A stretch of 64,000 nt of DNA from assembly GCF_032854445.1 (NCBI RefSeq), contig NC_088304.1:19727704-19791703 (forward strand). The letters are read 5' to 3'. The stretch comes from Liolophura sinensis. Its lineage: Eukaryota > Mollusca > Polyplacophora > Chitonida > Chitonidae. Numbering within the stretch: position 1 is the first letter of the stretch; each line of letters starts with the position of its first letter. The notes under the pieces are model-generated. The model made no database searches and was not told where the DNA came from. It saw only the letters and a program-made list of their open reading frames with translations. The position numbers and the translations under genes were made by a program. Of this stretch, positions 12,308-24,600 are shown in pieces.

Positions 12308-13853
12308 TAAACTACCAGGCAAAAGAAAGGTTTCACCGTATTTTTTGTCATAAAAAAAAATAAAAGCGCGGTTCCGGATTTGATTTTAAACAGGACATGG
12401 TGTATGACTGCATCGTTTCCTCTACCAGAGCGCATCGTCACGAACGCAGCAATTGGAATTGTGAAATTGCGATAACATGCAAAACGTCCTTTTGAGGCAT
12501 GGCTCGTGATGCACGTGCGGTAATGTTGCATAAATACTCTTGCTCGAAAGAGCAGACATTCAGTGACCGAAAAAACACCAACAGTATGCCAAGCGCAACG
12601 AGACCAGGCCATCGGTATGTCCACCATGGGAATCTCGCAAGGTCACATTGCAAGAACGTTCAACTGCAGCCAAACCACCATCAGGAGGTTGTTGATACGC
12701 TATCAGCAGACAGGCCAGACCCAAGACAGACCAAGATCGGGAAGACCGAGGGTAACAACTGCGGCTGAAGATCGCTACATCCGGCAGATCCACCTCCGAA
12801 ACCGATTCGTCACGGCGACGTCAACAGCGGGGACGGCACTAGGCCATGTCATCAGCCCCAGGACAACACTGCGTCGTCTTCGTTCAGCTGGTTTACGACC
12901 TTACCGCCCCTTCCGTAGGATGACCTTGACCATTTTACACCGTCAACGCAGATTGCGATGGACACGTATTGTACGTCGGTGGCAGCGACGTGACTGGGCG
13001 AGAGTGCTGTTTACAGACGAGAGCAGATTCTGTCCATTCAGGAACGATGGCAGAGTTCGAGTTTTCCGACGAAGAGGCGAGCGTCTCGCGCCAAACTGCG
13101 TAAGAGAGGTTTATCCGTTTGGAGGCGGAGGCGTCATGGTTTGGGGAGGGATTTGTGACCAAATGAAGACGCAGCTGGTTATTGTGCGAGGTAATCTGAC
13201 TGGCCAGCGATACCTTGATGAGGTACTGAGACCTGTCGTCGTTCCTTTCCTTTAATGACAGCCAAAAGGATCGATCTTACAACACGACAACGCAAGACCT
13301 CACACTGCCCGCATTGTTACAGACTACCTCGAGACCGCAAACGTCATCGTGTTGCCCTGGCCAGACAACTCACCAGACATGAACCCCATTGACCATCTCT
13401 GGGATCACCTTGACCGCCGTTTGAGACAGTTGGTGCCTCCTCCAACTAACCAACAGGAACTTGAGCAAGCTCTGTTAAACCTATGGAACGTTACCCCAGC
13501 TGACGTCATCCGGCGACGGACGACGTCAATACGGAGGCGTGTGCTTGCATGCATTGATGCCCAGGGTGGCCACACTCGCTACTGATGACTGTAGTCCTTC
13601 ATTTCTGTGGATACTGTGACTTTACATGCACTTGCCAGTTAACTTTACATTTGTGTAATTTTTTCTTCTGACCCCTTGTCTCTTTCATTGTGTTTTGTGG
13701 CCAATTGAATGCCAATATTTTAAAGCCTTTTTGAGAGAATATTTCACAATGATTCCTGTTTATAAACCAATCTTCTTAATTCTTATATCTGACTTTGTTT
13801 TTGTTTTATGGGCTCAAGAAGTGGGTGAAACCTTTCTTTTGCCTGGTAGTTTA
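12308..13853 (+). mobile_element. Tc1/mariner-type transposon, nearly intact, with 28-bp TIRs and TA duplication
   Basis: Left TIR 12310-12337 and right TIR 13824-13851 are perfect inverted repeats (AACTACCAGGCAAAAGAAAG...). They are flanked by TA at 12308-12309 and TA at 13852-13853. Element length without the target duplication is 1542 bp. It encodes one transposase in the + direction, broken only by a double stop. Perfect TIRs and an otherwise open frame point to recent activity. Confidence 0.95.
12563..13585 (+). pseudogene. Tc1/mariner transposase with two adjacent in-frame stops
   Basis: The frame runs from about 12563 (no clear ATG; the first in-frame Met is a little further on) to the stop after GGHTRY at 13585. 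It is interrupted only by TAA-TGA at 13253-13258. Seen in order: helix-turn-helix (GMSTMGISQGHIARTF), the RPRSGRPRVTT linker with AT-hook-like character, a second helix-turn-helix region (ISPRTTLRRLRSAGL), first catalytic Asp in LFTDESRF, GGGGVMVWGG, second Asp in LQHDNARPH, and third acidic residue in NSPDMNPIDHLWD. The third residue is Asp where Tc1 elements usually have Glu, and 34 residues separate it from the second Asp. Total length of about 340 aa fits the family. Inactive as written unless the stops are read through or are assembly errors. Confidence 0.9.
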
Positions 13854-14567
13854 TATATTCTCTAAGGATCGGCCATGTGGAAACAAAAAAATAGCTTTTG
13901 TAGTTTGGTAGAATACAGGAACAGGCGATTCTGTAGTGTCAATTTTTATTCCAAGAAATATTGGACAGCTACATGGATCCACCCCTTGGACCATTTCATT
14001 TTTTCATCAAGTTGCTGCTGCAAAAGTGTTCAGGTGTGCAATACTGTAGCTCAACATCCAGAGAAAACTGGCCTGTAAAGTGAACATTGTCTACTCTACA
14101 TAGGGTAGAGAGGACAGCGTGATAGTTGGCAAATGGTCACACCTAACCAACGAAATCCGGCCTGAGATTAGCTTAGATGGGGTTTCATTCTTACTGTTCA
14201 TGTAAATGCTTGAAACTTACATGCCACTTAGCACCATGACATAACAGGACTAAGTTAATGAACAGTGGATCGATGCAATTTATTCAGGTGGAACGATTCC
14301 GGCTGTTTATGCGTTCCAAAATTTAACCCAGTATCTGTTAAAGCAAGATGGGCTGGAACGAACAGTAGACGTCCATTGGGATATGATTAGTTGATGTTTC
14401 CTGCTGGTGCTGCAATAACCCGAAAGAGGGCGTATCATAAAAGCATATCCTTTCACTAGAACATAAATAGGAATCTGGATTTTCAAACTTGAAAACAGTG
14501 GTAGGCTTACAGCCTTTTTAACTCGTTTCCAAGTGTGTGCATGCCCGTTTTAACTAAACACTTTACC
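13854..14567. other. Spacer without recognised content
   Basis: No gene or repeat family recognised. Confidence 0.35.
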
Positions 14568-14905
14568 GGCCCCGATAGCACAGTTGGTAAAGCGTCCGCT
14601 ACGGGAGCAGTAGATCCAGGATCAATTCTGGGTCTCAAAAAGCGAAGTTGTAGCTTCCTTGGCGTTCAGCAAGAAGGGGCTAGTGCAACGACTGGTTGAT
14701 ACGTATCAGTATAATGGCTGGGGCGGGACGGCTTATTTGACTTCGGTAAGCCGTCTCAGTTAAAGCAGCACTAGATAAAAGAGCGGTGGAAATCCGTCCT
14801 GCGACAAGGAGGCACATTACATGCACTCTAAGGATTCCTTCGTCGTCATATGACTGAAAAATTGTTAAGTTCGACGTTAAACCCCAAGCACTCACTCACT
14901 AAACA
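14568..14905 (+). mobile_element. SINE family B, near full length
   Basis: tRNA-like head (GATAGCACAGTTGGTAAAGC as A-box region, GATCCAGGATCAATTC near the B-box). Body blocks follow: 'aagttgtagcttcc', 'ttggcgttcagcaag'. The 3' core (ATGACTGAAAAATTGTTAAG, then TTCGACGTTAAACCCCAAGC) ends in a CACT simple-repeat tail. Confidence 0.8.
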
Positions 14906-15448
14906 TTTGTGAAAGCACACTTTGCAGTTAACTTACAGTTAAATCCTTTACATCAATATTTACATCCATATTTTACCGATCTGAGAGTGTAAAAAAAAAG
15001 TCGGACGAAAAATAATACACTATAGTACTAAAAATGACTTTCCCACTAAACAAATGGGATGAGCAAGTAATCGGGAAGGGTCAGGTCTGTATACATTTGA
15101 GCTTGAGATGTGACTGTAGTGTCTGTTGTATGGCATTAACAACTAATAGAAGCCGGAGTTACACTTTTCAGATGGACATTCCCAAACTTTGTAAATCAAT
15201 TTTTGTAAGCTTTTTTGTTGGTATCGCGTTGGAAAAAAAGTTACCGTCTTGCAATGAAATCTTTGTTCTTTACCAAAGACGCGAAAGTTTTTATTGGATG
15301 GAATAAGGAAAAGTAAGCAAATCGAATCTATCAGTCGCTCAGGTGAAGGTTTAGGTGAAAATATGCCGTTGATCTAGATGTTATCAGTAATATGGAAGTC
15401 GGAATGCAGCAGTTTAATTGTTTTATTCCGTTTTATCCCTACATACGT
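14906..15448. other. Spacer without recognised content
   Basis: No gene or repeat recognised. Confidence 0.3.
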
Positions 15449-15590
15449 TATTTATTTGATTGGTGTTTTACGCCGTAATCAAGAATATTTCACTTATACG
15501 ACAGCAGCCAGCAGGACGGAAACCGGGCAGAGCCCGGGAGAAACCCACGATCATCCGCAGGTTGCTGACGGACCTTCTGACTTACAGCAA
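15449..15590 (-). mobile_element. SINE family A, 3' fragment
   Basis: Reverse orientation: the ATTTATTTGATTGGTGTTTT tail is followed by the TTCACTTATACGAC core and part of the body up to 'gttgctgacggacctt'. The tRNA-like head is missing. Confidence 0.8.
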
Positions 15591-15970
15591 TAATTAGTAT
15601 CCGTATGTGTGTACGTAGCTAAACCACTCCATCAGCCGCCAGATGTTATAGATGTTCGAACTCTGCATGTACTTCCCCTTGTATAGAACTGTAAATAAAG
15701 GTGAGATCAGCGGGACATCGCTCACGTGGTGCAGGACCACAGTCGGTTGTTCGACCAAACCTATCACTGATCCACTCATACAGCCACCAGGATGTGATGG
15801 AAGCTTTATTATGGCGATCGCTCTCTTCGATGCCTCCTCTTGGTTCACATCTGTAAACCATGCATTACTTCCAAGAGTTTCTGGGAAGTCTTGAAATGGA
15901 GGAGAACGTTGTCTATTCTTGATCGTTTTGGTGTTAAGTTAACGGTAGTCTACGCAAAGTCCCAAAACAC
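15591..15970. other. Spacer without recognised content
   Basis: No gene or repeat recognised. Confidence 0.3.
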
Positions 15971-16034
15971 ACAAGAATGAATGAATGATTATGGCTTATC
16001 ATCACATCGGGAACTTTCCACTCATATAATGGCG
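15971..16034 (-). mobile_element. SINE family C, 3' tail fragment
   Basis: (GAAT)n followed by 'gattatggcttatcatcacatcgg'-like sequence, the reverse complement of a 3' tail ending in (ATTC)n. A better copy is at 19262. Confidence 0.55.
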
Positions 16035-16925
16035 ACGAGCACACAAGAGACGAATATGATGAATTGGACACAGACCCCATTACAACTTCCGTTTTTAGGT
16101 AAGGACGATTGTAGTTCTGTGAATTTTAGGGTATAAAGTGTTTTTTTGCTCCCAAGCGTCCATTTTTGGTGCACAGGTGCATGCTTGGTATTGAAATGCT
16201 GGAAAATGTCTAAACTTTGAGGAGGTATGAGCTTTATTGATGAAAGTTTGAAATTCTGGGTGAGAGGACACAAGGTGTGAGGTAGTGATGAGGCTGCGAG
16301 TGACTTCCCCTTGGCGTTGCTAGGCACGCCTCCCAGCTGCCGGCATGGAAAGGTCCAGATTTTGACGGTCAACCTATGTCAAGATTTTTATGGCTTCTTT
16401 CTCACAGGCTGGGCCAGGTATGCGCCAAAGCTTATTGGCCACGGAATGTTTGGGACTGAGCTACAGCGCTAAACGTTAACATTGTCGCTTATGGAAAATT
16501 AATGGGGGTCCGAGGCCAATTACGTCTACATGTAGGCCCTAGTCAGCCATCTTTTTTCTCAGATTCTGGATATAGTCTCCTACTTCATAAAACGGACGGG
16601 GAAATCAAGCAATATCTCTTTGGAATAGGAACTTGGTCTTTTTAGAACTCGTCCACTTGAATACCCTTCACGCAACAAATCGCACAATAATTTCCAAATT
16701 AAACCCAATACATGTACCCCGCTGTGAAGAATGCCTAGAAGTCTTCCGGTCTGTTCCTCAGAAACAGTACGGCTATTTAAGTCGAACTGGCCGTGTCGCC
16801 CATAATTAGGTGTATTTATCTAAGGGGCTCTCATAAAACGTGACAAATTTATTTATAAGCGCAGACAGTTTATATTAGGCACACAAAACAGCTGGGTGGG
16901 TAACAGCTGGTACACTCCGTACCAT
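16035..16925. other. Spacer without recognised content
   Basis: No gene or repeat recognised. A 116-codon open frame on the - strand (16022-16372) shows no known motif. Confidence 0.35.
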
Positions 16926-17485
16926 TATTATCACTGTACAATCAGGCACATAGTGTGAGTGAACTGATGCAGGAACACAGTATTATCTCTCTGTACAATC
17001 AGGTACATAGTGTGAGTGAACTGATGAAGGAACACAGTATTATCTCTGTACAATCAGGTACATAGTGTGAGTGAACTAAAGTGTGAGTGAACTGATGAAG
17101 GAACACAGTATTATCTCCGTACAATCAGGTACATAGTGTGAGTGAACTGATGAAGGAACACAGTATTATCTCTGTACAATCAGGTACATAGTGTGAGTGA
17201 ACTGATGAAGGAACACAGTGTTATCTCTGTACAATCAGGCACATAGTGTGAGTGAACTGATGAAGGAACACAGTATTATCTCTCTGTACAATCAGGTAAC
17301 TAGTGTGGGTGAACTGATGCAGGAACACAGTATTATCTGCCTGTACAATCAGGTGCATAGTGTGAGTGAACTGATTCGGAACATGGTATTCTCCCTTTCT
17401 GTACAATCAGGTAACTAGTGTGGGTGAACTGATGCAGAACACGGTATTCTCTCCCTGTACAATCAGGTACATAGTGTGGGTGTAA
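16926..17485. repeat. Minisatellite, ~57-bp unit, about 10 copies
   Basis: The unit begins CTGTACAATCAGGTACATAG, followed by TGTGAGTGAACTGATGAAGG and ACACAGTATTATCTCT. Copies start at about 16934, 16991, 17046 and so on to about 17455, with unit lengths of 53-57 bp and one partial internal repeat near 17075. The SLYNQ...VSEL open frame is a by-product of the repeat. Confidence 0.95.
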
Positions 17486-17565
17486 GGTATAATGTATCAC
17501 ACTCAATTAAGGAAATGTGAATGAAATGAAGGGAGGAACACAAAATTCTGGACTTGCATGCCTAC

Positions 17566-17571
17566 TTTATT
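17566..17571 (-). terminator. Candidate polyadenylation signal of ARPC3
   Basis: AATAAA on the - strand, about 1.06 kb after the ARPC3 stop codon. Other AATAAA motifs lie nearer (17800-17815, possibly SINE-derived), so the choice is uncertain. Confidence 0.25.
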
Positions 17572-18245
17572 TTGAAGCACTTCAAAATGTCATTTAGACC
17601 ATGTCCAAGGTTGTCCAGCAGGCCAAAGTCTTTGTACAATACATATTTTATAGTAAAATAAACTTATAAAGTTTTTACATGTTGTAAACTGATCTGGAAA
17701 TTAGTTAGTAATGGTGTCACTGCTATTATTTTTTTTAAAACCACAAGACATAGTTGATCCTCATTTCACCAGTTTCACATGACACATTTACTTATTTATT
17801 TGATCGCTTTATTACACTGTTCTAGGTTAAGACTGCAGACCTACAACTGCAGTGTACAAGGCTTTAATTTTAGCCCCTATTAAACTTAGACATGACAGGT
17901 AATATTGACATCGCTATTCAACAATTTGATGGAATTATATAAGAGGTGGCTAAAGTAAATATACAGTACCGATACCTGTGTTCTACTAAAAAGCTCACCA
18001 AGCCTTTGCTCAAGGTAAAATGCTTATGTATACCTACCTATTGGGAGTATAGTACTTATTAAACAGTTGTAGTCATATGCACATTCAACAAGTTTCATGA
18101 CCCTCAGAACTCTGTCCTAAATTAACGCCATATGGTGACACCATTTACGGAGAAAGCTTTTTTTTTTGAAAGTGGCCTCTGAGAATCAACTCTGCTTCTC
18201 AGCACTGGAGCTGATTCCATATAGAGATTTTTTGAGAAAACTTCA

Positions 18246-18372
18246 GGGGCCCGTTTCACAAACTGCACGTAGCACTACGTGCACGTAACTTCCATGGCAA
18301 CCTTTACTGGGGGTTATTACGTCGTCACAGTAGTGATGTGAAAGTAATGCTATGTGTGTTTTGTGCGAAGGA
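18246..18372. mobile_element. MITE-like element of the GGGnCCnGTTTCA family
   Basis: Left end GGGGCCCGTTTCACAAACTG; the right end reads TTTTGTGCGAAGGAGCCC, an imperfect inverted match. Internally it shares CCATGGCAAC/ATTACGTCGTCAC with the element at 39846. Length is about 127 bp. Confidence 0.5.
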
Positions 18373-18627
18373 GCCCAGAACCTCAAACTGTGACACATTT
18401 ACATTACCATGTGTTAGGTGTTCCCCATTTGAACTCCCGAGTTCCAAAAACTACAGAAGTTATAATTCTTGCCACTCCAGGAGTTGAATATAACTTTTGA
18501 GACTTAATTTCAATCAAACCATGTTCCCAATTTAAAACATGTTGATGAACAGTACCATATTCATTTCGTTTCTTGCATAATAAAACATGGTGATTTTCCA
18601 TTGGTGTTTATGCAGAACTTTGACATG

Positions 18628-21600
18628 TTAATGTCCAGGGGCTGATAAACTCTTGTCCATGAATTTCCTCTTTACAAAGCACATCCACCACTGGGGAAGA
18701 AAAGACATCTGTATTAGTACAACTGAAAACATGACGGAAAGACACCAAACTCAACAAGTTTTCATATATAAGACTGCAGTCTCTCTGACAGGTACACAAC
18801 AGCCTATCAAATGCCGGACAAACCACTGACTTTTGGCAAAAACATATATGCATGAGCTGGACTTGTGATTGCATTGGCGAAAGGCACCTCGGTCATTGTG
18901 CTGTACTAGCCTGGCAGACCACCAGGCGACGAAAACCCCATCATTACATACATATCATAGTAAATGATTTATCTGATGGGGTTTTAATGCCATACTTTCA
19001 CTAATAATAAGAGTCATTATGTTTAAGGGGTGAGAAAACTTTGAAGCCCAAGAACACAATAACTGGTCTTTGCCAGGAACCTGACACACTTCAGAGATTT
19101 GGGATGTACACAATACAACGGGAGAGCATTTGTTGTCACTGGTGAAGGGAGAAACAACGACAGCAGTGATAGCAATGTGTTTGAATGAGTCATTCAGCAA
19201 TATCTCCATATCACAATACAGGATTTCAAGAATTATTACAACAAATTATGGCCAATAACAAGGAGAATGAATGAATGATTATGGTTTAACGCCACATCGG
19301 CAATATTTCAGCCATATCGTGGCAAATAAAAAGAAGAGATCATATTACAGTGTACAACGGACTAACTAGGTGCAAAAGAGGCTAGTTTGGGATTTAATAG
19401 CTTTCAACCATGTTCATACTGTTTACATAGCATATGCAGAGGTAGAAGTGTTTTTTGAACTACCTGTCCCTGACACAATTTGAATCCAAATCCTGTTAAA
19501 AACATGATTAAAACGATGTTTGTTTTCACAGCATCCTGATGACAGACACACCTAACCAATGAAGTGAGGAAATTTGTTTTTATAGATGATTGTATGTATA
19601 CTTAAGACTTGCTGTAATCTTCTTCGTTATAGCAAAAGGCCTTATAGTTCAAACACTTGATAACCAACTTCACTGGCCTCAATTTCAGTCAATATACACG
19701 TACTATGTCGGCTTCTAAAAACTGTAAATGTGGACCATTACAATTTTCCTTTCAATGCCTGATAAAGAATCAGTCAAAAAAGGTGGTTTGATAAAGACTG
19801 GACAAGTTTTCAACACAATAAATAAAAAATAAAGATTTTGTACCTTGCTTGGTGTATCAGTAGCTGGGTCAAACACCAGCTCACACAGCCTCAGACCTGT
19901 CTCTTGTCGCAACTGGAGAAGGTAAGCTCTCATGTTGTCTGCAAATAACAAGGTCAGCTTTTCAGAATTGAATAAAAGAAGTGGCATATTCCACAAGTTA
20001 TTTGACAGAACACAATGCTTAACTTTGTGTATGGATTTATGGCACACATGTAGACATATTTATTTATTTATTTATTTATTTGATTGGTGTTTTAAGCCGT
20101 TCTCAGAAATATTTCACTTATATGACCAGCAATATGGTGGAAGGAAACAAGGTACATGTAGCTTTATTTGTGTTTCCTGGGCTTAAACACATTATTTTAT
20201 CACGTAGCAATATGGCATCTCCTTTTACTACGCCACTCCCACTGCTGAATCTTCAGCTCTTACACCATTCTGAAGACACTAATCATGACACCTTACAACA
20301 TGTATGCACGGGCTTTATTTATCTTTTCAGGGGATTATACTCTCCTCTACTAAGACACTAATCATGACACCTTACAACATGTATGTATGGGCTTTATTTA
20401 TACTTTCCTCTGCTGAAGACACTTACCAGGACACCTTACAATATGTATGTACGGGCTTTACTTATCTTTTCAGGCGATTATACTTTCCTCTGCTACATGC
20501 ACACTTTAAGTGTACATATTAACATGCACACTTTAAGTGTGCATATTAAACTACACCACAGTGTATAAACACATGTAAGCCAAACAGACTTCAACCTAAT
20601 CAGGTCTGCGGTAGAGAATCCATGCATCAAATACCACTAAAGTTATCCCAGTGTTTTCAGAGAAAGCTTTTATGAGAAAATAAAGCAGAATATTCCTTCA
20701 AAAAATGTTTTTATTTATTTATTTATTTGATTGGTGTTTTATGCTGTATTCAAGAATTTGGCACTTATACAATGGCAACCAGCATTATGATGGGAAGGAA
20801 ACCGGGCAGAGTCCCCAGGAAACCCATGACAACCCTGCAGGTTGTTGGCAGACCTTCCCACGTATGGTGGGAGAGCAAGCCAGCATGAGCTGGACTTAAA
20901 CTAAACAACGTGTGTAATTTTTTGGTCACAGAAGAAAACAGACAATAATGTCTATATTACACAAGTTTTGACAGCAACACAATGTTGGCTGTTAAACTGT
21001 AATGAATGCTAGGCTTTTGCTTCTCACCTTCTTCGCTCCTGTCCTTAGGCTTGAGATACATGGCATTCAGAGGGAATCCCCTCTCCCCTGGTATACAGTG
21101 GTTTGACACAGCGAGTGTGTGCATCTCCTTCTGCCCATTATTTTTGGATGAACACTGAAAATAGGGTCAATTAGTTCTCCACTTTTTTGAGATGTTCTGA
21201 ACAGCTTTCATCTCTACATCTGAAGGGCATTAATCTTCGTGTGAATTCTTTTATCTTTGTGTGAACAGCTTTGACTTTTCTGCATACCCTCAGCTACATG
21301 TCACTTTTGTGTTTGTGTGAACAGCTTTGACTTTTCTGCATACCCTCAGCTTCATGTCACTTTTGTCTTTGTGTGAACAGCTTTGACTTTTCTGCATACC
21401 CTCAGCTACATGTCACTTTTTTCTTTGTGTGAACAGCTTTGACTTTTCTGCATACCCTCAGCTACATGTCACTTTTATCTTTGTGTGAACAGCTTTGACT
21501 TTTCTGCATACCCTCAGCTACATGTCACTTTTGTCTTTGTGTGAACAGCTTTGACTTTTCTGCATACCCTCAGCTACATGTCACTTTTGTGTTTGTGTGA

Positions 21601-24600
21601 ACAGCTTTTACTTTTCTGCATACCCTCAGCTTCATGTCACTTTTGTCTTTGTGTGAACAGCTTTGACTTTCCTGCATACCCTCAGCTACATATCACTTTT
21701 GTCTTTGTGTGAACAGCTTTTACTTTTCTGCATACCCTCAGCTACATATCACTGTTGTCTTTGTGTGAACAGCTTTGACTTTTCTGCATACCCTCAGCTA
21801 CATATCACTTTTGTCTTTGTGTTAACAGCTTTGACTTTTCTGCATACCTTCAGCTACATGTCACTTTTGTCTTGTGTGAACAACTTTGACTTTTCTGCAT
21901 ACCCTCAGCTTCATGTCACTTTCGTCTTTGTGTGAACAACTTTGACTTTTCTGCATACCCTCAGCTACATATCACTTTTGTCACTGTGTGAACAGCTTTG
22001 ACTTTTCTGCATACCCTCAGCTACATGTCACTTTTGTCTTTGTGTGAATATCTTTGACTTTTCTGCATACCCTCAGCTACATATCACTTTTGTCACTGTG
22101 TGAACAGCTTTGACTTTTCTGCATACCCTCAGCTACATATCACAGTTGTCTTTGTGTGAACATCTTTGACTTTTCTGCATACCCTCAGCTTCATGTCACT
22201 TTTGTCTTTGTGTGAACATCTTTGACTTTTCTGCATACCCTCAGCTACATATCACTTTTGTCACTGTGTGAACAGCTTTGACTTTCCTGCATACCCTCAG
22301 CTACATGTCACTTTTGTCTTTGTGTGAACATCTTTGACTTTTCTGCATACCCTCAGCTACATGTCACTTTTGTCACTGTGTGAACAGCTTTGAATTTTCT
22401 GCATATCCTCTGCTGCTTCATTTTATTAAAGAAATTGATTCCCGTCCCTGATTGCTTTATTTCCATGTTAGGGTCCGTTTCTGTTAACAATTTTGACGTT
22501 TAGGGGAACATCTTTGACCTTTTTGGGAACAGCCTTGCACAAGGTAAGAAACACATACTGGTATCTTGGAAAAACAAAAAATAATTGTACCACGGAAAAT
22601 ATAAAAAAAAAACACTACACAGCTAGGGCCAATGAGATATCCAGAATCGTGTAAGAAACACATGTAGTAGCCTCGATATGGCTAAGACGATGAACTGAGA
22701 GCCAACAAACCACTGTTAGTTGGACCGGTGGCACACGTATACCAGGAAGCAGCTCAATGAAATGAAGTGCAGACATCAGCTGCATGTACCTACCTTTTGC
22801 AATTTCTTGAGACATTCTGAGATGTACAGAGTGATGTAGATCAGAGTTCTGTCCCCTTCACTCTACAAACCAAAGCAGGGTGAAATGTACAATGTACAAT
22901 GTACAGGTGGATGACTTGTGCATGTACATGTACAGTAAGTAACAAAAGCATGATTCTAATATATGTATGAATATATGCTGGGTTTTCACATGTACGTCGT
23001 GCTTAACAATTTTTCAGTCTGATGATGAAAAATTGTCACCAGGTGTGTTTACCTACATGTATACTATCTCTTCTCGTGGCACAGTGAGTTCATGCCAACA
23101 AGGTATCATGCCCAAGACACCAGACATGACACCCTAACCAGTCACATTATGCTGACACCGTGCTAACCAGTCCAGGGACCCATTTCACAAAGAGGTGAAC
23201 GTTTTGTGAAAAGGGTCCCAGTTTCCATACTTTAAACTCTCAGTGCTGAGTGCCAAGCGAGGCAGCCACAAGTATCATTTTTACAGTCTTTCGGTATGAC
23301 TCGGCCCTGCATGATTTATATAAAACAGGTCATATTGACTTGTCTGCTTATGCACTGGATTGAGCGTGTTCCAGATTATTCCACACCTGTGATACGAGAC
23401 TCAGGCAAAACCAAAACTGGGAGAGGAAGCACCAAATTTTACCAACTGCCTGTAAGCTGCAGACAAATCAGCTGATAGCTGGATTCAAACAAAGGATCTC
23501 ATTACGCAGGGAAGGGCCTTATAAATATGTTAGCTGGACGTAAACTGACTGACCCTATAAAAGAAAGGCCCTACTCTTTAGAAAGTTTTTATAAAGACAT
23601 TCACAGAAATTTTCTTTATTTTTCTCCCCTTGTCACTTTCTTTAAAACCCTATCTACATGTATTTTTATACATGTGTTATAATAAAAAAAAGAATTTCCT
23701 TTCAACCAACAATTCTTCAGACAATCAGGTTACACCCAACACAGAATTTGTCAATGATGGCTCAATTGATCATGCATAGCAGGATTTTTGTACTGTATAG
23801 GTACCGGTATTACACAATCTCAATGATCTCAGCTGCTGAAAGGGGTGTACTTAAGACAAATAAACCAGGCAGCATGGGCCTTTAATACATACTGTACTTG
23901 TACTGAAGGACTGACCTGATTTATCTATTTATTTCATTGGTGTTTTAGGTTGTACTGAAGAAGATTTCACTTTTCAGATGGCAGACAGCATTGTGGTGGG
24001 AGGAAACCGAGCAGAGCCCAGGAGGAAACCCGTGATCATCCGCAGGTTAATGGCAGACCTTTCACCGCATGTCCGGAGAGGAAGCCAGCACGGCCTGGAC
24101 GAACTTGCAGCAACAACATTGGTGAGAGGCTCCTGGGTTACTGTGCTTTAACGGCATGCAAACAACCTCAGCTCACAAGGACTGTTACCACATTAAACTT
24201 ACATGCACAAACACGAACATAAATTACAAAAGAACTTACCTTAATTTCATAATTTCTGAAGAAGACATTTGCTTTGAAGAAATACAAGGCCTCATCAATG
24301 ATATCCATCTGACTGGCTGCGAATAAAAAATATCACAATATTTTTTATGTAATTCACTTGTGTTCACTTGTACATAGAACCAAGTCACAGGAGGTCTTGT
24401 GAGTTAACGTCTTCATATTCAAAAGGCTGAGGTGACTGAGCTAAATGGGTGAAAGCTGCGGTAGATTTCAGCTGGTTAGTGAAATTAGAAAATCATCTCA
24501 TACATCTATCTCAAAACATGCAAATTTTGTTAGCATAACTACTATTGGACAGTCATGTAAAGGAAACCACCAAAATTAACAATCACACAATCTCACTTTT

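Larger units (their letters stand above)
17486..18627 (-). other. ARPC3 3' UTR and downstream region
   Basis: This follows the ARPC3 stop codon on the - strand. Several AATAAA motifs occur on the - strand, for example at 17566-17571 and near 17805. It also holds a GGGCCCGTTTCAC-type MITE (18246-18372). No coding sequence recognised. Confidence 0.4.

Noticed and set aside
17218-17418. Repeat protein-like open frame (SLYNQ...VSEL)
   Set aside because: Lies entirely in the 57-bp minisatellite, whose unit is divisible by three only in some copies. No start, stop or splice context.
16926-17485. CRISPR array
   Set aside because: Repeats are contiguous without unique spacers, and the genome is eukaryotic.
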